Source: Aureispira sp. CCB-QB1
Lineage (GTDB): Bacteria > Bacteroidota > Bacteroidia > Chitinophagales > Saprospiraceae
Assembly: GCA_945870185.1 (NCBI GenBank)
Contig: CAMBRK010000041.1
Location: forward strand, 1-37,414
DNA length: 37,414 nt
Direction of reading: 5' to 3'
Below, in pieces: positions 7,629-15,615 of the stretch. Every line of letters starts with the position of its first letter. Within the stretch, counting starts at the first letter, position 1. The notes under the pieces are model-generated. The model searched no databases. It had not been told where the DNA came from and saw only the letters and a list, made by a program, of their open reading frames with translations. The translations under genes were made by a program, and so were the position numbers.

Positions 7629-8111
7629 ATGAAAAGTGCTAAAATATTTTTCTTAGTAGTGGTCATAATGTGGATTAGCAATAACAGTTTTTCTCAACCT
7701 AGAGAAAGAATTGTCTTAGAAGGTGGTAACTCTGAAGTTGAAGTCTTTCATCTACTTGAACAAATGCCAAGATTTCCTGGTTGTGAGGAGTTGCAAGGAA
7801 CTATTGAAGAGAAATCTATTTGTGCAAATGTGAAACTTTTAGATTATATAGAAAAAAATAAAATTAATCCCCCAACAGCAATTGGTTCCAAAAATGAATT
7901 AATTGTGGTTCTTAATTTTATTGTGACAAGCAAAGGGGAAGTTAAAAATATCAATATTTTAAGGGCTCCGGGAGAAGAATTTATTGAAGCTGCAACAAAA
8001 TTATTCCAACGTATGAATGAAATGGATCAAAAGTGGATTCCAGGGTATAACAGGGGTAAACCAGCTAATTGTTTTTATACTTTAGAAATAAAATACAATA
8101 CGAAAAATTGA
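7629..8111 (+). CDS. Secreted TonB C-terminal-domain protein, array copy 1
   Basis: 160 residues. A cleavable signal peptide (MKSAKIFFLVVVIMWISNNS, cleavage near FSQ) is followed by a short linker and one TonB C-terminal-like domain. Diagnostic segments are EQMPRFPGCEE, LLDYIEKNKINPP, LIVVLNFIVTSKGEVKNINI and KWIPGYNRGKPANCFYTLEI. There is no uncleaved N-terminal anchor and no proline-rich spacer, so it is probably a free periplasmic protein rather than a classical energy transducer. Two cysteines stand 12 residues apart (FPGC to IC), as in every copy of this array. The stop overlaps the open frame of copy 2: removing one A from the AAAAA run at about 8103-8107 would join copies 1 and 2 into one two-domain protein. 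Confidence 0.8.
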   Translation: MKSAKIFFLVVVIMWISNNSFSQPRERIVLEGGNSEVEVFHLLEQMPRFPGCEELQGTIEEKSICANVKLLDYIEKNKINPPTAIGSKNELIVVLNFIVTSKGEVKNINILRAPGEEFIEAATKLFQRMNEMDQKWIPGYNRGKPANCFYTLEIKYNTKN

Positions 8112-8136
8112 AATTTTTAGTAATAATGTAGAGCAA

Positions 8137-8496
8137 ATGCCCAGATTTCCTGCTTGTGAAGCCATGCAAGGCGATCAAGCTGATATAAAGAAGTGCTCCG
8201 GCGAAAAACTATTCCAATATATTTTTGCAAATCTAAAGTACCCCGAAGAAGCCAAAAAAAATGGTGTACAAGGGACGGTAATAGCAAAGTTTATCGTTCA
8301 AAAGGACGGCACGATAGGTACAATAATGATCCTAAGAGACCCTGGGACTGGACTAGGTGATGCAGCAAAACAAGTTTTACGCAGTATGAATAGTATGCCT
8401 GAAAAATGGATACCTGGCATACAAAGAGGTAAGGCAGTGAATGTGTATTATACGTTACCTATTAAGTTTGAGTTGGGTAGTGACAGTAAAAAGTGA
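8137..8496 (+). CDS. TonB C-terminal-domain ORF without signal peptide, array copy 2
   Basis: From ATG at 8137 the frame gives a complete TonB C-terminal-like domain of 119 residues: MPRFPACEAMQG, YIFANLKYPEEAKKNGVQG, IVQKDGTIGTIMILRDPG, MPEKWIPGIQRGKAVNVYYT. The frame is open from about 8086, and the codons before the ATG read IEIFSNNVEQ, matching the linker of copy 1 (VEVFHLLEQ). The linker therefore survives but no signal peptide does. Either this is the second domain of a copy 1-copy 2 fusion split by a one-base frameshift, or an independent gene that lost its export signal. As written the protein would stay in the cytoplasm, where its conserved cysteine pair makes little sense. I favour a frameshift-split gene. 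Confidence 0.65.
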   Translation: MPRFPACEAMQGDQADIKKCSGEKLFQYIFANLKYPEEAKKNGVQGTVIAKFIVQKDGTIGTIMILRDPGTGLGDAAKQVLRSMNSMPEKWIPGIQRGKAVNVYYTLPIKFELGSDSKK

Positions 8497-8524
8497 TTAC
8501 ATCAAAATTTAAAAAAAAAAGAAT

Positions 8525-9019
8525 ATGAAATATTTTAAAAAACCTTTTTTGCTATTTGCGGCAGTATTATTATGCCATCTAAGTTATGGACAGCAAGTAC
8601 CGCCACCATCGTCGGGTCCTCCACCAGACTATAACAAAGTATATGTAAGAAGCGAAGTAATGCCTCGTTTTCCTGGATGTGAAGACTTAGAAGGTAATAA
8701 TGAAGAAAAAGCAAAATGCGCAGTCACAAAGATGAATGAGTATATTTACACCCATCTGAAATACCCTGAAGAAGCTAAAAAGAACGGCGTACAAGGTCAG
8801 GTTGTTTTAAAGTTTGTAGTAACAAAGGAAGGAAAAATTATTGATATAGAACCTTTAAGAGATCCTGGAGCAGGATTAGGTGATGCAGCTAAAGAAGTTG
8901 TAATTAGTATGAATGATTTACCGCAACGATGGTCCTCAGGCAAAATGAACGGGATACCTGTAAATGTGTGGTATACGCTTCCAGTAAAGTTTTCTTTGGG
9001 AGAAAGTGATAAAAAGTAA
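8525..9019 (+). CDS. Secreted TonB C-terminal-domain protein, array copy 3 (intact)
   Basis: 164 residues with a clear signal peptide (MKYFKKPFLLFAAVLLCHLS, then YGQQ), a short proline-rich linker PPPSSGPPPDYNK and a full TonB C-terminal-like domain. Key segments are VMPRFPGCEDLEGNNEEK, YIYTHLKYPEEAKKNGVQG, VVLKFVVTKEGKIIDIE, and MNDLPQRWSSGKMNGIPVNV. The cysteine pair C-x12-C is present. It is the only copy in the array that is complete and unambiguous, so it is the reference for the others. It starts 28 bases after copy 2 ends and is probably co-transcribed. The partner of such free-standing domains is unknown; a TonB-like interaction with an outer-membrane receptor is an inference. Confidence 0.82.
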   Translation: MKYFKKPFLLFAAVLLCHLSYGQQVPPPSSGPPPDYNKVYVRSEVMPRFPGCEDLEGNNEEKAKCAVTKMNEYIYTHLKYPEEAKKNGVQGQVVLKFVVTKEGKIIDIEPLRDPGAGLGDAAKEVVISMNDLPQRWSSGKMNGIPVNVWYTLPVKFSLGESDKK

Positions 9020-9060
9020 GAAATAATATTTCAAAATAGCCTGTAGTGGATAAATTCTGT

Positions 9061-9177
9061 TTGAAGTTTTTAACTTTTATAGGTATTATTTTCTCATCAT
9101 TTAGCATAAGTTTAGCATAGGATCTAAGCAAATCACATCCATATGAGAGAAACGATATTTTTTTTGTTTGCGAAGAT
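9061..9177 (+). pseudogene. Signal-peptide remnant of array copy 4, ended by an amber codon
   Basis: In the same frame as the domain starting at 9178, TTG at 9061 (or GTG at 9046) begins KFLTFIGIIFSSFSISLA, a good signal peptide. TAG follows at 9118-9120, then DLSKSHPYERNDIFFVCED runs straight into MPRFPGCED. In copies 1 and 3 the residue after the signal peptide is Gln, so one C-to-T change (CAG to TAG) at 9118 explains the stop. Everything else about the gene is intact. Confidence 0.65.
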
Positions 9178-9561
9178 ATGCCACGTTTTCCTGGCTGCGA
9201 GGATATAGAAGGAAATAATGAAGTCAAAAGAAGATGTTCCGAACAAAAAATGTTGGATTATATCTATTCAAACTTAGAATATCCTGCAGAAGCTTTACGA
9301 AATAATAAAGAAGGTAAGGTAATTCTTAAAGTTGTAATTAACACTGAAGGAATAATCGAATATATTCAAGTCGTTAGTAGTCCTGATTTAAGTTTTAGCA
9401 AAGCAGCAGAAAAATTAGTTTTGTCTATGAACGAGATGCCCGAAAGATGGAAGCCTGGTATTCAAAGAGGGAAAGTGGTTGATGTTTGGTATAAATTTCT
9501 TATTTGTTTTACATTAGATGACGAAAATGAAGTCTATAAATATTGCAAAAAACCAAGGTAG
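9178..9561 (+). CDS. TonB C-terminal-domain ORF, array copy 4 (N-terminus cut off by amber codon)
   Basis: The 127-residue frame from ATG at 9178 holds a full TonB C-terminal-like domain: MPRFPGCEDIEGNNEVK, YIYSNLEYPAEALRNNKEG, VILKVVINTEGIIEYIQVV, MNEMPERWKPGIQRGKVVDV. The ATG corresponds to an internal Met present in all four copies, so it is not a natural start. The true N-terminus lies upstream, from about 9061, and is interrupted by TAG at 9118-9120. Without suppression the product would be absent, or a cytoplasmic domain. The C-x12-C pair is conserved. The gene ends 6 bases from the convergent xseA stop. Confidence 0.65.
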   Translation: MPRFPGCEDIEGNNEVKRRCSEQKMLDYIYSNLEYPAEALRNNKEGKVILKVVINTEGIIEYIQVVSSPDLSFSKAAEKLVLSMNEMPERWKPGIQRGKVVDVWYKFLICFTLDDENEVYKYCKKPR

Positions 9562-9567
9562 TACATT

Positions 9568-10800
9568 TTACTCTTTCACAACCACCGAAATTTCCCCATC
9601 ATAAAACTCAACAGTCATTGGTCTATCCTTAGTGATATGGGCAGCTCTCAAGACATTTTTTTGGTCTTGCCTCACTATGACATATCCTTTTTGAAGGATA
9701 TTTTTAGGATGGAGTAACTTTATTTGCTGATCTGCAAAGGATAGTTTTTCCTTATGACTTTTTAATACATTCTTAGTCATTGCAAATATCTGATCGTGTG
9801 CAAAGTTTATATTAAATAGATGTTTTTTGATGATTTCACCAGGAATGATTTGGAGCATTTGGGTAGTATTTTGCAGGGAAAGCTCATGAATTTTGATATA
9901 TCTATGAGACATCTGTACGATCCACTGTGAAGTTTCCTGTACGGTGGCTTCAAAGTTCATGTTATGATTAATCAGGAAGTCGGCTACGGCCGTTGGTGTT
10001 TTTAGTGAGCTGTGTGCTACAACATCTGCTACAGTAGAGTCAATGTCATGTCCTATACCAGTAATCACTGGAATCGGACTTTTTGCTATACGTGCCCCGA
10101 TATTAAAGCTATCAAACCAAGCTAGGTCCAATTTAGAACCACCGCCACGTATGATAAGGATTACATCAAATTCGCCTTTTCTTACTGCAATATCATTCAA
10201 AGTTTGGCAGACTTCTCTTTCTGTATTTTGACCCTGAAGTGCTACCTGAAAAAGCTCGGTTTTGTATTGGTAGTCGTAGGGGTTCTTGGTAAGGTGATTT
10301 ATAAAATCTATATAGCCGGCAGCATTATGAGAAGATATCACCGCTACTTTCTGTATCACAGGTGGCAGTTGCGTTAATTTATTCATATGAAGAAGGCCTT
10401 CATCTAGAAGTTTTTGAAGGATCTTTTGCCTGTTCATCTCCATCTGTCCTATAGTGAATGATGGATCTATATCTTCTATGATCAATTTTATACCGTATCT
10501 CTCATTGAACTCTACTTGTACTTTTAGCAATACGTGAGTGCCTTCCTTAAGTAGTGACGGCAACAAAGCACCAAGCTTATTTTTTAAAAAAAGATACGAT
10601 TTAAACCAAATGCTAGCAGAAATTTGAGCTGTGACTTCATCTGTTTTGTCATCGTGATAAACCAGGTCTAGATATACATTACCCCGTACTTCTTTGACTT
10701 GTGAAATTTCACAATTTACCCAAATGGGCTCTGCAAAATTTAATGCAATAACCCTTCGAATATATTCATTGAGTTCGTAAAGAGTGTATGAATTAGGCAT
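9568..10800 (-). CDS. xseA: Exodeoxyribonuclease VII large subunit
   Basis: XseA is the catalytic subunit of the single-strand exonuclease that degrades DNA to acid-soluble oligonucleotides. Residues 1-100 form the N-terminal OB-fold (ALNFAEPIWVNCEISQVKEV is typical of the family). The catalytic domain has VAVISSHNAAGYIDF, RGGGSKLDLAWFDSF, GIGHDIDSTVADVVA and TPTAVADFL. The C-terminal helical part ends in the usual KGYVIVRQ segment. At 410 residues it is normal to slightly short. It starts 9 bases after the hflX stop, so the two are co-transcribed. No xseB small-subunit gene is next to it. Confidence 0.94.
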   Translation of the reverse strand: MPNSYTLYELNEYIRRVIALNFAEPIWVNCEISQVKEVRGNVYLDLVYHDDKTDEVTAQISASIWFKSYLFLKNKLGALLPSLLKEGTHVLLKVQVEFNERYGIKLIIEDIDPSFTIGQMEMNRQKILQKLLDEGLLHMNKLTQLPPVIQKVAVISSHNAAGYIDFINHLTKNPYDYQYKTELFQVALQGQNTEREVCQTLNDIAVRKGEFDVILIIRGGGSKLDLAWFDSFNIGARIAKSPIPVITGIGHDIDSTVADVVAHSSLKTPTAVADFLINHNMNFEATVQETSQWIVQMSHRYIKIHELSLQNTTQMLQIIPGEIIKKHLFNINFAHDQIFAMTKNVLKSHKEKLSFADQQIKLLHPKNILQKGYVIVRQDQKNVLRAAHITKDRPMTVEFYDGEISVVVKE

Positions 10801-10809
10801 CTTCTGTTT

Positions 10810-12024
10810 TTACCATGATTTTGCTTGATAAGGATATCTTATATTGTATTCATTGATGATCATTTCAGCAAGTATTTGCCTTAAGTCTTCGATATTTTCT
10901 TTTTCAGTAGCAGAGATCAATACATTAGGAAAATTATATAAGTTACTGAATTTTTCTTTAATCTCTTCCATGATTTCAGCTTTGGTGTTTTGGTCTAAAT
11001 AATCATCAAAGTACTTTTCTCGATAAAGATCTACTTTATTAAATACCATAAGTGTTGTTCTGTCTGACGCTCCTAGTTCATTGAGTGTATGCTGTACGGT
11101 TTCTATATGATCTTCATGCTGAGCGTGTGCTATATCGACTACATGAACTAATATATCACTTTCTCTTACTTCGTCCAGTGTGGATTTGAAACTTTCTACC
11201 AAATGATGGGGAAGTTTGCGAATAAAACCCACAGTATCAGATAGCAAAAATGGCATATTATCCCAAACTACTTTTCGCACTGTTGTATCTAGCGTTGCAA
11301 AGAGTTTATTCTCTGCAAAAACTTCAGATTTGCTTAACAGATTCATGAGCGTAGATTTACCCACATTTGTGTAACCTACCAATGCTACCCTAATTAATTC
11401 TCCTCTATTTTTCCTTTGTGTTTGGGCTTGCTGATCAATTTTTTCGAGTCTTTTTTTGAGGATAGATATTTTATCTCTGATGATACGACGGTCAGTCTCT
11501 ATTTCTTGTTCTCCTGGTCCTCTCATCCCGATTCCTCCACGCTGACGCTCTAAGTGAGTCCAAAGGCCCCTTAGTCTTGGTAAAATATACTGCATTTGTG
11601 CTAATTCTACCTGAGTTTTTGCTTGTGCTGTTTGCGCTCTCTCAGCAAAAATATCTAGAATGAGCGTACTTCTATCAACTATCTTGACCTTAAGGTACTC
11701 TTCTAGGAAACCGTTCTGTTTTCCCGTGAGATCATCATCAAAGATAGCCAATGTAATTTCTTCATTTCGTTCTATATATTCTCTTATTTCTTCGAGTTTT
11801 CCTGAGCCAACGAATGTTTTGACATTGGGATGTGGCATCTTTTGAGTGAATATTTTTTTTGTTATAGCACCGGCTGTTGTTGCTAAAAACTCTAACTCAT
11901 CCAGATATTCCATGACTTGGGCTTCTTGCTCGTCTTTGGTGATCACCCCTACAAGAATACAATATTCTTGAGTTTTTAAAATTCCTTTGGTTTCTTGTTT
12001 TCCTACCTTCCAGGCATCAGACAT
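10810..12024 (-). CDS. hflX: Ribosome-associated GTPase HflX
   Basis: 404 residues. The N-terminal HflX domain includes VGSGKLEEI (72-80) and the glycine-rich signature RQRGGIGMRGPGEQEIETDR (160-179). The G domain follows, with Walker A GYTNVGKST (217-225), DTVGFI (263-268), NKVD (329-332) and a final SA near residue 370. HflX binds the large ribosomal subunit and splits stalled ribosomes in well-studied bacteria. A -7 element TACTTTTG lies about 50 bases upstream on this strand. It is the first gene of a likely hflX-xseA operon. Confidence 0.95.
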   Translation of the reverse strand: MSDAWKVGKQETKGILKTQEYCILVGVITKDEQEAQVMEYLDELEFLATTAGAITKKIFTQKMPHPNVKTFVGSGKLEEIREYIERNEEITLAIFDDDLTGKQNGFLEEYLKVKIVDRSTLILDIFAERAQTAQAKTQVELAQMQYILPRLRGLWTHLERQRGGIGMRGPGEQEIETDRRIIRDKISILKKRLEKIDQQAQTQRKNRGELIRVALVGYTNVGKSTLMNLLSKSEVFAENKLFATLDTTVRKVVWDNMPFLLSDTVGFIRKLPHHLVESFKSTLDEVRESDILVHVVDIAHAQHEDHIETVQHTLNELGASDRTTLMVFNKVDLYREKYFDDYLDQNTKAEIMEEIKEKFSNLYNFPNVLISATEKENIEDLRQILAEMIINEYNIRYPYQAKSW

Positions 12025-12072
12025 ATGATTTATTTACTAAGTTTAGCTTAAATTAAGAATGAAAGTCGAGGT

Positions 12073-12080
12073 CAAAAGTA
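12073..12080 (-). promoter_or_regulatory. Likely hflX promoter, TACTTTTG
   Basis: On the minus strand TACTTTTG matches the TAnnTTTG consensus. Predicted transcription starts near 12066, about 40 bases before the hflX ATG. No -33 element at the usual spacing is evident. Confidence 0.4.
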
Positions 12081-12209
12081 CAATTTTATAATCAAAAGAA
12101 TTTGATTAACTATAAAGTTTGATTTTTAATAACTTAAAACACAACATTAAATTTAATTTTTTTAATAGAAGAGCTAGCGACAGTATAAAATTATTTTCTA
12201 TGTAAGTAC

Positions 12210-13673
12210 TTAAAAGACCAAAGGAACTATAAAATAGGCAAATAAAGTGATGACTATAATACTTATAATATTCATTACCAAGCCCACTTTAATCATATCT
12301 TTTATTTTAATGTGGTTGCTTGCAAATACTATAGCATTGGGAGGAGTTCCCATAGGGAGCATACCTGCGCAGCTGGCTGCTAACGTCATAGGAATACCTG
12401 CCAACAGTGGATTGATGCCCATATTTTCAGCCATTGCGGACACAACAGGCGCAAAGACGATAACCTGTGCCACATTACTCATGACTTCACTGATAAAAAT
12501 AGAAAGTATACTGATCAGAAGGATTAATGTAAATAAGTTTGTTGTATTTTGTCCGAGCCAATGTCCGAGCATCGATATAATTCCTACATTTTCCATGGCT
12601 TCTGCCAAGCATATCCCTCCACCAAATAATAACAAAATACCCCAAGCCATACGTGAAGTGTCACTCCACTCTAAGATAGGTTTTTCTCCAATATCAGCGT
12701 TTTTTACACCTGAAGGGATGATGAAAAGTAAGACTGCTGCTATGACTGCAATAATAGTATCATCCAGTTTAAACCAAGACTGTAAATCGTTAATCAAGGA
12801 TCTAAATATCCATAAAAGAGCAGTAAAAATAAATACTACTAGTACTCTTTTTTCTGGTTCTGACATTTTACCTAGTGCTTTTTTTTCTTCGGAAAGCATG
12901 ATTTCAAACGATTCGCTTGATTTTATATGGCTGGGATAAAGCCATTTTACCATAACGATATACAAAGCCCAAAGTAAAATTAACGCAATGGGAGTGCAGA
13001 CCATCATCCAATCAGTAAAATTGATGTTTTCATGATATTTACTTTGGAAATATCCTACATACGCCACATTGGGTGGGGTTCCTATGATCGTTGCTATACC
13101 GCCAATATTGGCTGCATAAGCTATCGAAAGCATGAGGGTCAGATTAAAAAAGGCATAGTTTGCATACTGCTGTTTGGTCTGACCTACAACTGAAATGACC
13201 GAAAGCGCTATAGGATACATCATCATCGTGGTTGCAGTGTTGCTTAACCACATAGATAAAAGTCCAGTAGCTATGATAAATCCTAAGACTATCTTGTCCC
13301 CTTTGGTTCCCGTTTTACTGATAATATTCATAGCTATCCGTTTATGGAGATTCCATTTTTCGATGGCGAGTCCAAGCATGAATCCCCCGAAGAAAAGAAA
13401 TATTACGGGGTTGGCATATGATTTAGCCGTATGCTCTATGCTATTGATTTTAAAAATAGGAAACAATATCAAAGGAATAACTGCAACTATGGGCATAGGT
13501 AATGCGTCAGATATCCAAAGTAATATCATCAGTATGGCTACAGATAAAACAACTTTTGCACTGGTTTCCAAGTGAAAAGGATTTAAATAGTAGGAAAACA
13601 AACAAACTAAGACACTTGTAAGTATGAGTATCTGATTTTTGTATTTCCGACCAAATCCTTTTGCAAGGTTCAT
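12210..13673 (-). CDS. DASS/SLC13-family dicarboxylate-type transporter
   Basis: 487 residues with 10-12 hydrophobic segments. The two substrate/cation motifs of divalent-anion:sodium symporters are present: SNT at 144-146 (MWLSNTATTMMMYP) and SNV at 399-401 (EVMSNVAQVIVFAP). Each is followed by a GTPPN loop, at 199-202 and 442-446. This supports inward sodium-coupled transport of a divalent anion such as succinate, malate or sulfate; the substrate cannot be read from sequence. The start is one base after the stop of the CotH-like gene, so the two are almost certainly one transcript. Confidence 0.88.
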   Translation of the reverse strand: MNLAKGFGRKYKNQILILTSVLVCLFSYYLNPFHLETSAKVVLSVAILMILLWISDALPMPIVAVIPLILFPIFKINSIEHTAKSYANPVIFLFFGGFMLGLAIEKWNLHKRIAMNIISKTGTKGDKIVLGFIIATGLLSMWLSNTATTMMMYPIALSVISVVGQTKQQYANYAFFNLTLMLSIAYAANIGGIATIIGTPPNVAYVGYFQSKYHENINFTDWMMVCTPIALILLWALYIVMVKWLYPSHIKSSESFEIMLSEEKKALGKMSEPEKRVLVVFIFTALLWIFRSLINDLQSWFKLDDTIIAVIAAVLLFIIPSGVKNADIGEKPILEWSDTSRMAWGILLLFGGGICLAEAMENVGIISMLGHWLGQNTTNLFTLILLISILSIFISEVMSNVAQVIVFAPVVSAMAENMGINPLLAGIPMTLAASCAGMLPMGTPPNAIVFASNHIKIKDMIKVGLVMNIISIIVITLFAYFIVPLVF

Positions 13674-13674
13674 T

Positions 13675-15294
13675 TTAGTTTTTTATTACTTTAAATGCTT
13701 GGATTTCATCATTAAAATTAAGCTTTCCTACGTATATGCCTGGCGGAATTTTTGAAAAGTCAACATGGATTTCAGATTCTGAAATGATTTTTGAATCCAA
13801 ATTTATCAATTGACCTATAGCATTATAAAAAGTAAATTTTGGTGTTTTCGAATTGAGCTTTACAGAAAAGACTAGAACATCATTTACAGGATTGGGATAA
13901 ATATTTGAAATCAAATTTCCAGTTTCATTAATGCTACTGTCTTTTAGTTCCCACTCCTTGTCGAGAAATTTTACTCTCTTCATGAGCCAATCTTTTAAAT
14001 ATTTCACTTCCTCATCATAAGTTTGTCCTACATAATAATTTGGCCAAATGTACTGACCTAAAATAGGCCATCTTTGAAAATTTCTTACCTGAGCCTGTCC
14101 TACAAGATTGCTCAATGAATCTACTAAAGTGGTGATTCTTTGGTCAGAAAATTGATTTTGTCTATGACTTTTCCACCTTTCCTTAAGTTCACTGTAAAAC
14201 TCTTTATCATCTAAAAACTTCTTCCACCAAAAGTGAACGACCCACCCATCATTAGGGCAAACAAGATTAAAATTAGTTATAACCAGACCTTCAGTATTTC
14301 CTTGAGTACAATAATCCACATTACCTAGACCTAAGTTAAAATCCCAAACTGGACCAAATTTGATTTTGCCTCCATCACTATCTCTTTCTTTATAAAAATA
14401 TGTGCTTAATCTATAAGCATCAGGATTTTTTGTGATTTCATTTACAATAATGAAGTCTATCAAAGTTTTAGTATCTATATACTTTCTAAATCCATTAATA
14501 GGGTCTTTGTAGCCTGGACCAGAGAGTACATTTTCGATATTGTCAATGTGTTTTTTGATGTAGGTTTTTTGTTCATTTGTAATATTGGTACCAGATGGAT
14601 ATTCGTATTGAAAAAACGGTCTATTAAAAGAACCAGGGAAAGGAGCATACTTAGAATGCCATCCCAAGCCACTATTGCTGCCAGTTTCTTTGTCTAACTT
14701 AATGATATAACCACCAGTAAGGGCATCCCCAGAAATATCAGTGGCTTCCATTTTAGGAATATTGACACGATTTTTATCCCTTTTTATTTTTTCTATCAGT
14801 AAGTACACGCCTTGATATTGATTATTCAACATAAGCTCAGTGTATCTTACTCTTGGGCCATATTCCATGATCGAACCAGCAAAAATATAAGCTAATGCAT
14901 CTCTCATTAATGTTTTATCATTGTAAGTAGCATTAAGCGTCCAATCACTTTCTTTGGGCATGCCGAGTAAGACCACATCATTATCTTCTCCATTGGCATC
15001 CAACGTTTCGAATCCATAAGGTTTCTTAGGAAAACCTTGAGAGGTTGACCCTCTTAGTTCTATTCCTATTTTACCATCATATCCTAGAGCTGGATCATTG
15101 ATATGGTTATCTTTTCCTGGCCCATTATCTATGATTTTAAGATCGGCAGTGATTTTAGGCTCATCTGGTATCGAAGCACCTAAGGTGTTGATTTTTATGA
15201 TAGGAAGATTACTTTTTGTAAGGTTAACCTGACTAAATGAGTAATTACATACACCAATTACAAACACTAGTATATTTATTATGAAAATTTTCAT
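13675..15294 (-). CDS. CotH-like kinase-fold protein with T9SS sorting domain
   Basis: 539 residues. A signal peptide (MKIFIINILVFVIGVCNYSF, then SQ) is followed by a CotH domain with the hallmark segments IELRGSTSQGFPKKPYGFET, DWTLNATYNDKTLMRDALAY, YQGVYLLIEKIKRDKNRVNI and KFGPVWDFNLGLGN. The last 80 residues, from NIYPNPVNDVLVF to PPGIYVGKLNF and FKVIKN, form a type A T9SS C-terminal sorting domain, so the protein is exported to the surface or medium. CotH of Bacillus phosphorylates spore-coat proteins; bacterial secreted relatives are largely uncharacterised. It is upstream of, and coupled to, a DASS transporter. A TATCTTTG promoter element lies about 40 bases before the start. Confidence 0.9.
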   Translation of the reverse strand: MKIFIINILVFVIGVCNYSFSQVNLTKSNLPIIKINTLGASIPDEPKITADLKIIDNGPGKDNHINDPALGYDGKIGIELRGSTSQGFPKKPYGFETLDANGEDNDVVLLGMPKESDWTLNATYNDKTLMRDALAYIFAGSIMEYGPRVRYTELMLNNQYQGVYLLIEKIKRDKNRVNIPKMEATDISGDALTGGYIIKLDKETGSNSGLGWHSKYAPFPGSFNRPFFQYEYPSGTNITNEQKTYIKKHIDNIENVLSGPGYKDPINGFRKYIDTKTLIDFIIVNEITKNPDAYRLSTYFYKERDSDGGKIKFGPVWDFNLGLGNVDYCTQGNTEGLVITNFNLVCPNDGWVVHFWWKKFLDDKEFYSELKERWKSHRQNQFSDQRITTLVDSLSNLVGQAQVRNFQRWPILGQYIWPNYYVGQTYDEEVKYLKDWLMKRVKFLDKEWELKDSSINETGNLISNIYPNPVNDVLVFSVKLNSKTPKFTFYNAIGQLINLDSKIISESEIHVDFSKIPPGIYVGKLNFNDEIQAFKVIKN

Positions 15295-15331
15295 GATTTA
15301 TTGTATGATTAAATGAAATGTAAAGATAGTA

Positions 15332-15339
15332 CAAAGATA
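15332..15339 (-). promoter_or_regulatory. Likely promoter of the CotH-DASS operon, TATCTTTG
   Basis: TATCTTTG on the minus strand fits TAnnTTTG and would start transcription near 15325, about 30 bases before the ATG. No clear -33 element. Confidence 0.4.
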
Positions 15340-15581
15340 TTATTTATTGAAGTGGATGGTTAAAATTGTACTATTTTTGGAGATGGGAAAGTTATTTAGC
15401 GTTTGATGAGTAAAATATTTTCAATATCAAGGTTTAGAAATTATAAAATTTAGCTTATGATTTATAAATATCTTATATTATTTATACCTAAAGTATAAAA
15501 TAAATATTGATGTAAATATCTGAATATTAATTTAATTTAAAAATATATTGAAAAAGTATTACCAGTATAAAATAAATAATT

Positions 15582-15589
15582 TAACTTTG
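15582..15589 (+). promoter_or_regulatory. Likely acyl-CoA dehydrogenase promoter, TAACTTTG
   Basis: TAACTTTG fits TAnnTTTG and predicts a start near 15596, giving a 5' leader of about 20 bases before ATG 15616. The upstream -33 element is unclear. Confidence 0.4.
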
Positions 15590-15615
15590 AGTTAAATTTT
15601 AAAAAATCATACTAT

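Larger units (their letters stand above)
15295..15615. other. Divergent promoter region (cotH-like / acyl-CoA dehydrogenase)
   Basis: 321 AT-rich bases between divergent genes. Apart from one -7 element for each gene (15332-15339 leftward, 15582-15589 rightward) I see no RNA, repeat or small ORF. Confidence 0.5.

Noticed and set aside
9143-9177. ATG at 9143 as the start of TonB-domain copy 4 with a frameshift at the T8 run
   Set aside because: The frame from TTG 9061 reaches the domain without any frameshift and encodes a proper signal peptide, needing only one substitution (TAG from CAG).
12247-12939. 230-codon ORF antisense to the DASS transporter
   Set aside because: The minus-strand transporter has intact family motifs over the same bases; the antisense frame is composition-driven.
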